This document shows positions 54,704 through 64,000 of a stretch of DNA of 64,000 bases, one piece after another. The notes beneath the pieces are model-generated. The model searched no databases and was not told where the DNA came from. It worked only from the letters and a program-made list of their open reading frames with translations. Position numbers and translations under genes: made by a program. The DNA comes from Acanthacorydalis orientalis (taxonomy: Eukaryota > Arthropoda > Insecta > Megaloptera > Corydalidae): positions 24,320,851-24,384,850 of the forward strand of contig CM068320.1 of NCBI GenBank assembly GCA_034766995.1, read 5' to 3'. Positions within the stretch are counted from its first letter, which is position 1; every line of letters starts with the position of its first letter.

Positions 54704-55432
54704 ATAAAAAAATCAATTATAATTCTGTGAAAAGATGAGAATCCTTCGATCTACAATTATTAAAAACTATTATTTCGATTATGTTTATATTTAATTTCGT
54801 TTCAAACATAAATCCGCCTACCTTTTAACATAACACGCAATATTAAGTTAGTATTCTCTTTCTTGTTCAAATTTTTACACTAATATGATATATTTTACCT
54901 GAACACAACCGAATAAATTTCAATATGTAGAAAACCTGACAATTCTGAAAGAGAAACTTTGCATTAAATTCACGACAGAAAACTTTATATCTAGTCGAAC
55001 TTCTTTTTTGTTTTTGAATATAAATAGAAATTTATGGATATTATTCAAAACATAACATCAGAATTCTGAAGTTTTGTAAACAACTTGTAATTTCGTATCA
55101 GAAAAACAATAGTGGTATCGTTGAAGAGATAAAACAACTTTCAGCAATGATAAGGTTCTATGTTTATCAACAAGAGAATTATGTTACAAACTATTGTACA
55201 AACATCTCAGTCGAGACCAAAAAATGTTTAAATAAGATATATTTGATAAAATAAAAAAATACGTATTTGTTTGAACAGAACCAAAGAGATCGGGAGAACA
55301 AAAAGATGTATCATATATTTGCCGGCTTATTTCAGAAAATCGATTTGTATTTTTTTTATGATTTCACTCACACTCGACTTTGTGACGCTAGCGGAAAACG
55401 GAAACGTTTAATACACTTATTGTTAGTATAAA

Positions 55433-55435
<3 letters not shown>
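54701..55435. other. Gene-free AT-rich stretch
   Basis: Nothing recognised up to the tandem triplication. Confidence 0.45.
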
Positions 55436-55496
<61 letters not shown>

Positions 55497-55820
55497 TGAT
55501 GAAACTTTCCATCATTTGATGAAAAAAAGTATTTCATTTCTTAATAGTAATAATTATAATAAATCTTATTTTATCTAGATATATTTTTTAAACTACAATT
55601 ATCATTATATCCAATTATCTAACAAATATATCTTATCTATAAGAGTATATAATTATCTGGTTTTAATATATGAAACAAAAATAAATTCTTTAATTAGAAA
55701 TTATTTAAAATACTTTTTCTCAAATAAAATAGAAACTATTTTTTATTAAATCATTTTTCAGTGTTAACATTTGTTTAGAATTTGAATCATGTAAAAGTTC
55801 ACCAGTCTTCAGTTATATAT

Positions 55821-55880
<60 letters not shown>

Positions 55881-56551
55881 AAAACTTTTCATCGTTTAAT
55901 TAAAAAAACGTATTTCATTTCTTAATAAGAATTATTAAAATAGAGCTTATTATTGTACAGATATATTTTTTAAAATACAATTATCATTATATCCAATTAT
56001 CTAACAAATGTATCTAATCCATAAGAGTATATAATTATCTGATTTTAAAATACTCGTATGAAACAAAAAAAAATTCTTTGATTAGAAATTATTTAAAATA
56101 CTTTTTCTCAAATAAAATAGAAACTAGTTTTTTTAAATCATTTTTGACTGTTAACATTTGTTTAGAATTTTAATCATGTAAAAGTTCACCAGTCTTCAGT
56201 TATATATATATATATAAATATGATAAAACTTTTCATCGTTTAATTAAAAAAACGTATTTAATTTCTTAATAAGAATTATTAAAATAAAGCTTATTATTGT
56301 GAAGATATATTTTTTAAACTACAATTATCCAATTAATTAACAAATATATCTTATCTATAAGATTATATATTTATCTGGTTTTAATATATGAAACGAAAAA
56401 AAAATTCTTTAATTAGAAATTATTGAAAATATTTTTCCTCAAATAAAATTTGAAACTATTTTTTATTAAATATTTTTTAAGTGTTAACATTTGTTTAGAA
56501 TTTTAATCGTGTAAAAGTTCACCAGTTTTCAGTTATATATGTATATATGTA

Positions 56552-56606
<55 letters not shown>
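55436..56606. repeat. Tandem triplication, about 330-bp units separated by (TA)n
   Basis: Units 55495-55825, 55878-56206 and 56220-56545 share CATTTGTTTAGAATTT, GTAAAAGTTCACCAGT, TCTTTAATTAGAAATTATT and ATATATTTTTTAAA in order, each followed by a (TA)n tract of different length (55436-55493, 55828-55877, 56203-56213, 56541-56606). Differences between units are few and scattered. No coding potential. Confidence 0.92.
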
Positions 56607-56609
<3 letters not shown>

Positions 56610-57539
56610 CATGATCTTAATATTTTGTATTATATACATTCACAAACATAAAAAAGCAACAATTGACTTACAGAAAAAATAGCAATTATCTTTTCATAAA
56701 ATTTGAGAAAAGTATAATACAGTGAAATGCAAATAAGATTTCCGACGGGAATACTATTATGTTATTTCAAAGAGACAGAGTTAATGTGTTCTGCGGATCA
56801 AAAAAATAAATGATTTTTACCGGAATACAAAACCATTTACATACAGTTATTTAATTATTATTTTTTCAATTCAATTAGTCATATTTTAAATTATATTATT
56901 TTATTGTTTATATTTAATTAAAAGTTACATTTAGCGTGAATAAGTGATGCTTTTTAATAATATTTTATTCATTCTCCTTTCACCATTCCGTATATTTATA
57001 ATGATCGTGAACGTTCTTATGTAATTAATGCTAACAAAGATAAATTCATAATTGTAAAAGTCGAAAGATCAATTTACATAATTTGTTATCATTAGATTAC
57101 GAGTACATTCGCACCTATGCATATATTATACTTATATGATAATAACGAGAAAATGTTTTAGATGATAAGTAAGTTACAATCTCTTGAACATTCTGATTAT
57201 TCTAAAAAAAAAATGAAGTGTTTGTGTTTAAAATTACTTTTTTCAGCGGAAAACATTTAAACGAAAAAAATCAAATATTTTCACCTCCAGTCAAAAATGA
57301 TAATTGATTTTTAATTTTTTGTATTATTATGAAAATATGTACTTAATTAAAAAAAAATGTAAATCTTTTATGAACTGTATACTTAGTATAAACCTATAAA
57401 TTTTAATGACATTTGACAATAATTTATGTCTATTTTTATTTAATTTTTGTTTTATTTTTTGACTGATTTAAAATTTTGTAATAATATAAACTTGTCTTTT
57501 AATAAAATAATTTGCACAATATATCTTTGTGAAGAAATA
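56607..57539. other. Gene-free AT-rich stretch
   Basis: Nothing recognised. Confidence 0.5.
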
Positions 57540-58354
57540 CGTGGGTCGTTTGATAAGTTTGGTAAATTTCTATGTCGTGGTTCCACCATTCGTTTATAGC
57601 GGCTATCAAGTGTCACTTTTCAAACTAGCATAGACAACATTTTAAACAGAAGCGACGCTTTGTTCACGTTCTATGCATATTTGAAAAAGCATTGTAGTAG
57701 TTGTTGCAAAAATGGAAAAAAACGAGCAGGTTTTTTTGCGTTTTTTTACCGTCACCGTAGATGAAAAATGGATCTACCACTACACACCTGAGTCGAAGTA
57801 GCAGTCAAAGCAATGGAAAACGACTGGTAAAAGTACACCGTAGAAGGCGAAGACCATTTTATCGGCTGAGAAGGTGATGGCTGATGATTTTTGGGATTTT
57901 GAAGAAATCATCTTGATCGATTACTTAACGAAGAGAAAAACGATAACAGGAGCCTATTATGCAACATTATTGGACCGTTTGAAAGAAAAGCTGAAAAAAA
58001 GCCAGGATTGGTGCACAAAAAAGTGCTCTTTCATCAAGACAACGCGCCGACCCACAAATCGATCATCGTGATTGCGAAATTGCATAAATTACGAATCGAA
58101 TTGATTCCTTATGCATCCTGTTCTCCGGACTTGGCTCCGTGTGAATTTCTTCTTCTTCCCAGACATGAAAATTTAGCTCAGTGAGAAGAAATTCTCGTCG
58201 AATGATGATTTTATCACCTGCCTCAGTATGTATTTTGTGGAGCCCTAGGACCAAGTTCCTAGCCCTCAATGGAGACTATGTTGAGAAATAAAATCGATTT
58301 TTCCCAAAAAAGTGTTTAACTTACTTTTTTACCATACTTATCAAACGACCCTAG
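57540..58354 (+). mobile_element. Irritans-type mariner deletion derivative, 815 bp (copy 2)
   Basis: Termini CGTGGGTCGTTTGATAAGTT and (reversed) CTAGGGTCGTTTGATAAGTA, flanked by TA. As in the 45.7-kb copy, the start MEKNEQVFLR leads directly into VDEKWIYHYTPESK, so the HTH region is deleted at the same place. It continues KVMADDFWDFEEIILIDYLT, ITGAYYATLLDRLKEK and FFLFPDMKI-like sequence with stops. Size and deletion match copy 1. Confidence 0.88.
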
Positions 58355-58455
58355 TATATGATAACATATTATAAATAATTGTAAAGCATAGATTCTTCAA
58401 TTTAATTTAATTTTACAAATTTTTCATAGAAAAGAATAAGATTTTTATATTCTTC

Positions 58456-58456
<1 letters not shown>

Positions 58457-58538
<82 letters not shown>

Positions 58539-58669
58539 TTATGAGAGAGAGAAATGAATAGTGCAAGATAAATAAAATGTTTATTAAGATTTATAAAAAA
58601 TAGTTATAACTATAGATATTTTTACTAGTAGAATAGTTAATAAGAAAACACTTTTCTCTCTCATTTTAC

Positions 58670-58734
<65 letters not shown>

Positions 58735-58920
58735 TATATTATGAGAAAGAGAGAGAAATGAATAGTGCTAGATAAATAAAATGTCTATTAATAGATTTAT
58801 AAAAAATAGTTATAATTATAGATATTTTTACTAGTAAAATAGTTAATAAGAAAACTCTTTTTTCTCTCTCATTCTCTCTCTCTTTATATATATATATATA
58901 TAAACGTACAATTATTTTAA
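58457..58920. repeat. Tandem duplication, about 200-bp units with (TC)n/(GA)n borders
   Basis: 58540-58690 and 58739-58880 share GAAATGAATAGTGC, AGATAAATAAAATG, ATAGATATTTTTACTAGTA and AATAGTTAATAAGAAAAC. Each unit starts with GAGAGA and ends with TCTCTC, so a single unit could form a hairpin. (TA)n tracts lie at all borders (58491-58532, 58690-58731, 58883-58901). Confidence 0.88.
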
Positions 58921-59268
58921 AATTCACATTATGTTAATTTATTTCCAAACAATTATCTCATAGCTTGAAAAAGCGATATATGCATATTTCAACCGTATAT
59001 TAAATAGAGCATCTACATCTTACACATTTTCACAATTATTCCAACATATTTCTTACATCGAACGTGTAAATACAAGTTTCACAGGATGAAAATGTTATAA
59101 ATTCTATTCAAGTTTGCCCTAGTGATGATATATGAATAGTTCTCTCGCGACCGTATTGTTTTCAGTTGATGTTCGAGATTAGAAATGTTGTATACGTATA
59201 AAATCTAGTTCTGTGACTGTTCTTGTTTGAAAACAACACTAGTTTAAAATGGAACATAGAGAAATATG

Positions 59269-59323
<55 letters not shown>

Positions 59324-59540
59324 AAAGACAATAAATGAATATAGATTAAAATTATATTTATGAGAAGTAGCATACATAAATACTTATTTTTAGGCATACA
59401 CTATTTCATAATTTTAGTTCTAAATTAAAGTTTGACAAAAATCTCAATGTAATAACTAAATGAAAAATATCTGAAAGAATAGGATTATAATACATATGTT
59501 TGAACCATTTTGTTTAATTCATACTAATTAAATAACTGTA
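58921..59540. other. Gene-free AT-rich stretch
   Basis: (TA)n at 59270-59317; nothing else recognised. Confidence 0.5.
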
Positions 59541-59859
59541 CCTTGAATTCTTCAAATCGGTTTTCAAAATCAAATAATAATTCTTGAATATTTGAAGCAT
59601 GTTTGCCAAAATCACAACCGTAACATAATTCTTGATAACTTTTCTAAGTAAGAAATTGACTAAATCTGAATTGAACATAAAACGGTGTTCCATACAATAA
59701 AATATACTTCTATAATTTGCATCTCATTAGCTTCTATAATTTTAAAAATATATTTTAGATTTTTTAAATTCTATTTTTATTTTAATAAAATCAAATGTAA
59801 GCTTTGGGTCGCGGCTCACAATCTAGTCTTGGGGGGGAGGGGGGTGTTTGACACCACTG
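59541..59859 (-). mobile_element. Possible hAT-type fragment with terminus
   Basis: The minus strand starting at 59859 reads CAGTGGTGTCAAAC, followed by a C-rich run and GCCGCGACCC, a terminus pattern seen in hAT elements. At 59643-59541 the minus strand has an open stretch KSYQELCYGCDFGKHASNIQ then ELLFDFENRFEEFKVQ, resembling hAT/ZBED-type transposase C-terminal text. Both are suggestive only. Confidence 0.4.
59831..59844 (+). other. G-run (7 G, A, 6 G)
   Basis: Thirteen G in 14 bases within strongly AT-rich DNA, next to the hAT-like terminus. It has quadruplex potential if two strands or flanking Gs contribute. Confidence 0.9.
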
Positions 59860-59977
59860 TTTTAAACCAATGTATTATTTATTCTATTTTTATTATTTAA
59901 CGTATTATTTATTCTATTGATAGCGATGCACATATTAAGTTTTAAATATATACTAATCATACATATTCATTTAAAAG

Positions 59978-59980
59978 TTT

Positions 59981-60012
<32 letters not shown>

Positions 60013-60141
60013 TACAGGCCCTCAAAAAATATAAGTACGCTTTGTCAGTATGTAACTCAATAACTTTTCCTTTTTTAGCAAAATTGAATTTATGAAAATA
60101 AAGAAAGTTAACAACGAAAGTTAGTATATATTCTTTGAACA

Positions 60142-60180
<39 letters not shown>

Positions 60181-60205
60181 TTTATATATATATATATATA
60201 TATAA

Positions 60206-60262
<57 letters not shown>

Positions 60263-60300
60263 TTTATATATATATATATATATATAAATGTGTATATATA
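59978..60300. repeat. (TA)n-rich block
   Basis: Repeated TA tracts separated by AAATATTTA and AAATGTG spacers, including a repeated block TATATAAATATTTATATA at about 60168 and 60252. Confidence 0.9.
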
Positions 60301-60302
60301 TA

Positions 60303-60423
60303 TATTCGGTAACGATTCCGTTTAAGGTCTTTTGTTAAAATGTTCATTAAATAATCTATTTTTTTGCTAAATTGAGTGCTTTCAATTTAAAAAGTGATAT
60401 ATATATATATATATATAAATGTG

Positions 60424-60461
<38 letters not shown>

Positions 60462-60575
60462 AATGTGTATATATATATATATATTCGGTAACGATTCCGT
60501 TTAAGGTCTTTTGTTAAAATGTTCATTAAATAATCTTTTTTTTTGCTAAATGAGTGCTTTCAATTTAAAAAGTGA
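60303..60575. repeat. Tandem duplicate of the foldback left end
   Basis: 60304-60398 (TATTCGGTAACGATTCCGTT and on to AATTTAAAAAGTGAT) is repeated almost identically at 60482-60576. The copies are separated by (TA)n/AAATGTG sequence. Confidence 0.92.
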
Positions 60576-61085
60576 TTTTGTCGGGGGACCAAGGAATTTG
60601 TAACAAATAATATGAAAAAATAATAACAACAGTGCCCGTCTGACATACGTTGAGTAATGAAAAAATGGCTTTTGTTTCAAAAACCGCCTTTAAATTGAAC
60701 AATTACCGGTAAAAACACTAAATAATCACTTACACGACACGTTTTGCTCGATTTATTTATTAATTATTTATTTATTTCGGGCGCTAATGACCTCAGCTGT
60801 CGAAGCACCCTAAAACCCCAACAATCTCAACCAACCAATCGAATTATTAGCGGAAAACTTACTTTACTGATAATTGTTGAATTTAAGGCCTGTGTTTGAG
60901 ATAAAGAAAGCCATTTTTTTCACCACTCAACGTACGTCAGTCGAGCACTTTATCTTTTTTTGCCTATTGTTTGTTGCAAAATCCTTGCTCTCCCGACTCA
61001 ATCACTTTTTGCATTGAAATCAATCAATTTAGCAAAAAATTAGATTATTTAAAATGATTTTTAACAAAAGTCCTTAAACTCAACT
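60484..61085. mobile_element. Foldback (long inverted repeat) element, about 600 bp
   Basis: The left arm 60484-60718 and the reverse complement of 60850-61085 run colinear: GTTTAAGGTCTTTTGTTAAA / GTTTAAGGACTTTTGTTAAA; TAAATAATCT; CAATTTAAAAAGTGATTTTG / CAATGCAAAAAGTGATTGAG; TGACATACGTTGAGTAATGA / TGACGTACGTTGAGTGGTGA; CTTTAAATTGAACAATTACC / CCTTAAATTCAACAATTATC. Arms of about 235 bp, roughly three-quarters identical, meet around a tiny stem-loop unit. No open frame. Family not recognised. Confidence 0.85.
60760..60838 (-). mobile_element. Tiny stem-loop unit, copy C (about 79 bp with A/T tail)
   Basis: On the minus strand: GGTTGGTTGAGATTGTTGGG, GTTTTAGGGTGCTTCGACAG, CTGAGGTCATTAGCGCCCG and then a tail AAATAAATAAATAATTAAT. 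GGGTGCT can pair with AGCGCCC (one G-U). Flanks TCGATTTATT and TCGAATTATT are a possible decayed target duplication. Inserted at the centre of the foldback element. Confidence 0.72.
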
Positions 61086-61256
61086 ATCACCATAAATTTA
61101 TATTTTACTACAAAAAAAACAAGATAAATATATTAAAAAATAAGTTTTTTTTTACTTTTAATACTTATTTAAATCAAATACATTAAAGATTCAGTATCTT
61201 ATATATAAAATATTATTCAGATGAATGTTTAATTTTTTATACGCTTCGGTAGTCTG

Positions 61257-61292
<36 letters not shown>

Positions 61293-61537
61293 TTGTTTGT
61301 TTAAATGATATTATTTACACACTTATGTATAACAAATTCATGTCGTGATAAAAATCAAATACAATATTATGTCAGAAAAATTAATTATTAATTAACTGAA
61401 AATAAACAGAAGTAAACCTGATAATATCATATACTCAGACGGTCTCTAGTTAAATAATAAAAATAAATAATTAGCAGTTTAATTTACGTCCCAGTTAATG
61501 TAATTTGAAACTCAAAATAAACACCCAAACATGTATG

Positions 61538-61595
<58 letters not shown>

Positions 61596-62176
61596 GAGTA
61601 CATGTGTACCTTCTAAATTTTACAGTTCACGAAAACGGAATTACAAAATGAAATATTTCTATAATGTTACTTTTATGCTACTGTGGCGGCATATTTACCC
61701 GTAAACAATGGCAGAGTAAACATTTAAAAGTTTAATGACTGCGCAAAGCAATCCGCATAAGTAAACAAAGGATCGTACAAATGTGAGACTGCAGCATCCT
61801 CGTTAAATAATAAAGTTATGTCACGAAATCACGCAAAAAAAAAAATGTAATACGGCTAATTATTGTACCCACATGTGTGTTTTTTTTCTCACGGCTAATT
61901 GAAATTTCTCAGCCGTTCGTAATGATCTGTTTAGATGTCTTGGGAACATGCTGTCTTTAAAACTGTTTATTTTATATCATTACATTTATATGAGAATATT
62001 ATACTATTTTGTCAGTCGTGTAAACGGTTGTTTCACGAAAACTGTATCAATTCTATTATTTAATCCTAAAAATATCATAAAGATTACCGAATGATATTTC
62101 AGAATTCATTTAATTCATGTTTCAAGTTAATTGCAGATTTAAACTCTATTGTTATCTGTTTTTAATTCTTTTACAG

Positions 62177-62208
<32 letters not shown>

Positions 62209-64000
62209 CTATTAAAATTAAGGATTTAATTCATATTATAGATAGAATCAGCATTTATTCAAGTTTAATTAATTTTATTCTGCATCGTATTATACTAGTT
62301 TTGAAATGTGGATTATAATTCAAGCCCACGCTTTCTTCTGCTTATAAGAACTACTTTTATCATTCTATCATCTAATTTTGTTGAATTTATATTCTCAAGC
62401 GTTCATCTTTTTATTATATGTTATTGTAATAAAAATACATTTCTATATAAAACTGTTTCATTTTTTCTAATATAAAAATTTTCATATATAACAGTATTGT
62501 GAAAATAGGTTAGGAAAAAATAATATTTAAAAGTTAAAGAATTGAATATTTCAAATGAAATATTTTAAATACTTAAACTGATAAAAAAAATTATTAATCA
62601 ATCATCAAAGAGTTCATTAATCAAACTGACATTTTTATTCTATTTATTTATAAAGCACTGTTACGGATCTATTACTAGCAGTTATTTTACATAAATTTTA
62701 ATATATATGAATAAACAAGTAAATTGTTATTCATAGATAATTACAGGGAATTAAATCAATTTTATCAGTGTTCAAAGAATTATTAACAAAATTTCTTATA
62801 TTGATCTATTGGAGCCGGGAGAGGGAAAGGGTGCTAAAAATTTTAACAAATATTTTTCGATTAATTGAAAATTATTTTATCGCAAACAAAATAAAAATTA
62901 CAAATTTCTCGATTACAAGAAAAAATATGCTAATTCAGATTATCCATTAAAATTTTTAAATTTATCTGATAATTTGTGGAAAAGCATTAATAAAATTCAG
63001 AAAAAAATAAATTTCTTGGTTGGGAACATATAATTGGAAGTGAAAAAATTGATTATAATTGAAAATTTGCAGAAATAACATTACTGTTGAGTGTGATAAA
63101 TTTTGAAAACAATCAAGATTGCACAAAACGGTTTTACATCGGTCACATCTTGTACCTGGACGTAGCTTCGAAATTTTTTATATACTTTCTTCCAGCGATA
63201 AACTTTTAAAAGAAAAAAAATACTATTCAACCCAATTATCAAATTCACAATTTTTATAGGGTTTCAATTGAAAAACCAGTGATTTTTTTTGATTTTTGGA
63301 TCACAGTAATTTTTATTAATGAAAGAAAAAATTATAAATTTAGTTTTATTAGAAAAATATCAGTGACCTTTAAAAATATCATCTAAAAAAGCTCTCTGAG
63401 ACCCCATGGTTTCTTTGGAAAACATCAATGAGTTCCTAGATCCACGCCCCGTTTCAAAGGGTTAATAACACTTCATATCTTATTTTAGTTTATATCAATT
63501 TGAAATATTTACAAATATACTTACACTTCACATATCACAAAATATTATTTTATTAAAATATACAATAAATAATTAATGTCCATTTTGATATACTAATGCG
63601 GATGTTAATGGCGATATGCGCACCGTCAGAACGCAGGTATAGAAAATTTGATGTTACATACATCTTAATATCTGATATCATATTTTATTATATATACCTG
63701 CGTTCTGAGGATAAGTGTTCTAAATATAATTTCTCATTTTTGATATGTAAATGCGAATTTCGACCAAAGTAAGCATTAATAAATTATCGGACATTATGGT
63801 AAAATTTTAATGGTTTGTTAAGTGTTAAGTTTACATGAAAAAGAAAATTTGAATAGTGCCAAAATATAATTTAGAAAAATAAAAGATATCTATAAATAAG
63901 ATTATTTTTAGTTAATGTTACATTAATCAATTGATTTGATGTTAATTGTACTAGGAAAATAAAGCTCAGCTATGGATTTATATCATATAAGCATATGATT
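61086..64000. other. Gene-free AT-rich right end of window
   Basis: (TA)n at 61258-61291, 61541-61591 and 62178-62206. 61670-61950 is less AT-rich, with no family recognised. A 16-bp perfect inverted repeat lies at 63626-63708. GTTTCAAAGGGTTAA at 63450-63464 could be an eroded piggyBac-type end but no partner was found. Confidence 0.45.
63626..63708. repeat. Hairpin: perfect 16-bp inverted repeat
   Basis: TCAGAACGCAGGTATA (63626-63641) and its exact complement (63693-63708) with a 51-base AT-rich loop. G+C content of the arms is far above the context. Confidence 0.9.

Noticed and set aside
63450..63466. GTTTCAAAGGGTTAA as a second CCCTTTG-type piggyBac end
   Set aside because: No matching partner terminus or transposase text within the preceding 1.5 kb.

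Overview
The window is nuclear DNA from an insect. Evidence: two multi-exon genes with GT-AG introns that encode animal proteins, a G protein-coupled receptor kinase closest to Drosophila Gprk2, a very AT-rich background crowded with (TA)n microsatellites, and many decayed Tc1/mariner and piggyBac transposons. The order cannot be fixed by eye. No bacterial features, CRISPR array or convincing tRNA or rRNA gene was seen.

Both recognised genes are on the minus strand, head to tail. A complete seven-exon Gprk2-type receptor kinase (585 codons) runs from 8316 down to 4136. About 1.6 kb upstream of its start codon ends a six-exon gene (513 codons) running from 37442 down to 9876. The last two exons of that gene form a mitochondria-eating protein (MIEAP/SPATA18) C-terminal domain. 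Exons join in frame at every junction in both genes. The second gene puts 1.5 kb of coding sequence into 27.6 kb: intron 1 is about 10.8 kb and intron 2 about 8.5 kb.

The introns and the gene-free stretch from 37.5 to 64 kb hold mobile elements. These are: a nearly complete but broken mariner (35.7-37.0 kb); two same-size (815 and 817 bp) irritans-type mariner deletion derivatives (45.7 and 57.5 kb); a decayed full-length mariner inserted in a (TA)n tract (52.0 kb); a duplicated mariner relic (30-32 kb); five deletion grades of a cecropia-type mariner (602, 545, 362, 81 and 80 bp); two piggyBac-type relics (14.2 and 42.4 kb); a LINE fragment; a pogo-like MITE; a second MITE family (1.1 and 50.2 kb); hAT-like ends; and a foldback element at 60.5-61.1 kb.

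The most unusual find is a very small dispersed unit of about 58 bp, seen at 16.8, 31.8 and 60.8 kb. Two copies are flanked by exact 12-bp direct repeats. One has a matching empty site in a paralogous duplicate inside this window. The unit can fold into a terminal stem (GGGCGCT/AGCGCCC type), and one copy carries an AAAT-like tail. It looks like a minimal retroposon.

A second theme is local tandem duplication (units of about 180-570 bp) whose breakpoints repeatedly fall in (TA)n or (TC)n tracts: 13.1, 21, 41, 55.5 (triplicated), 58.6 and 60.3 kb.
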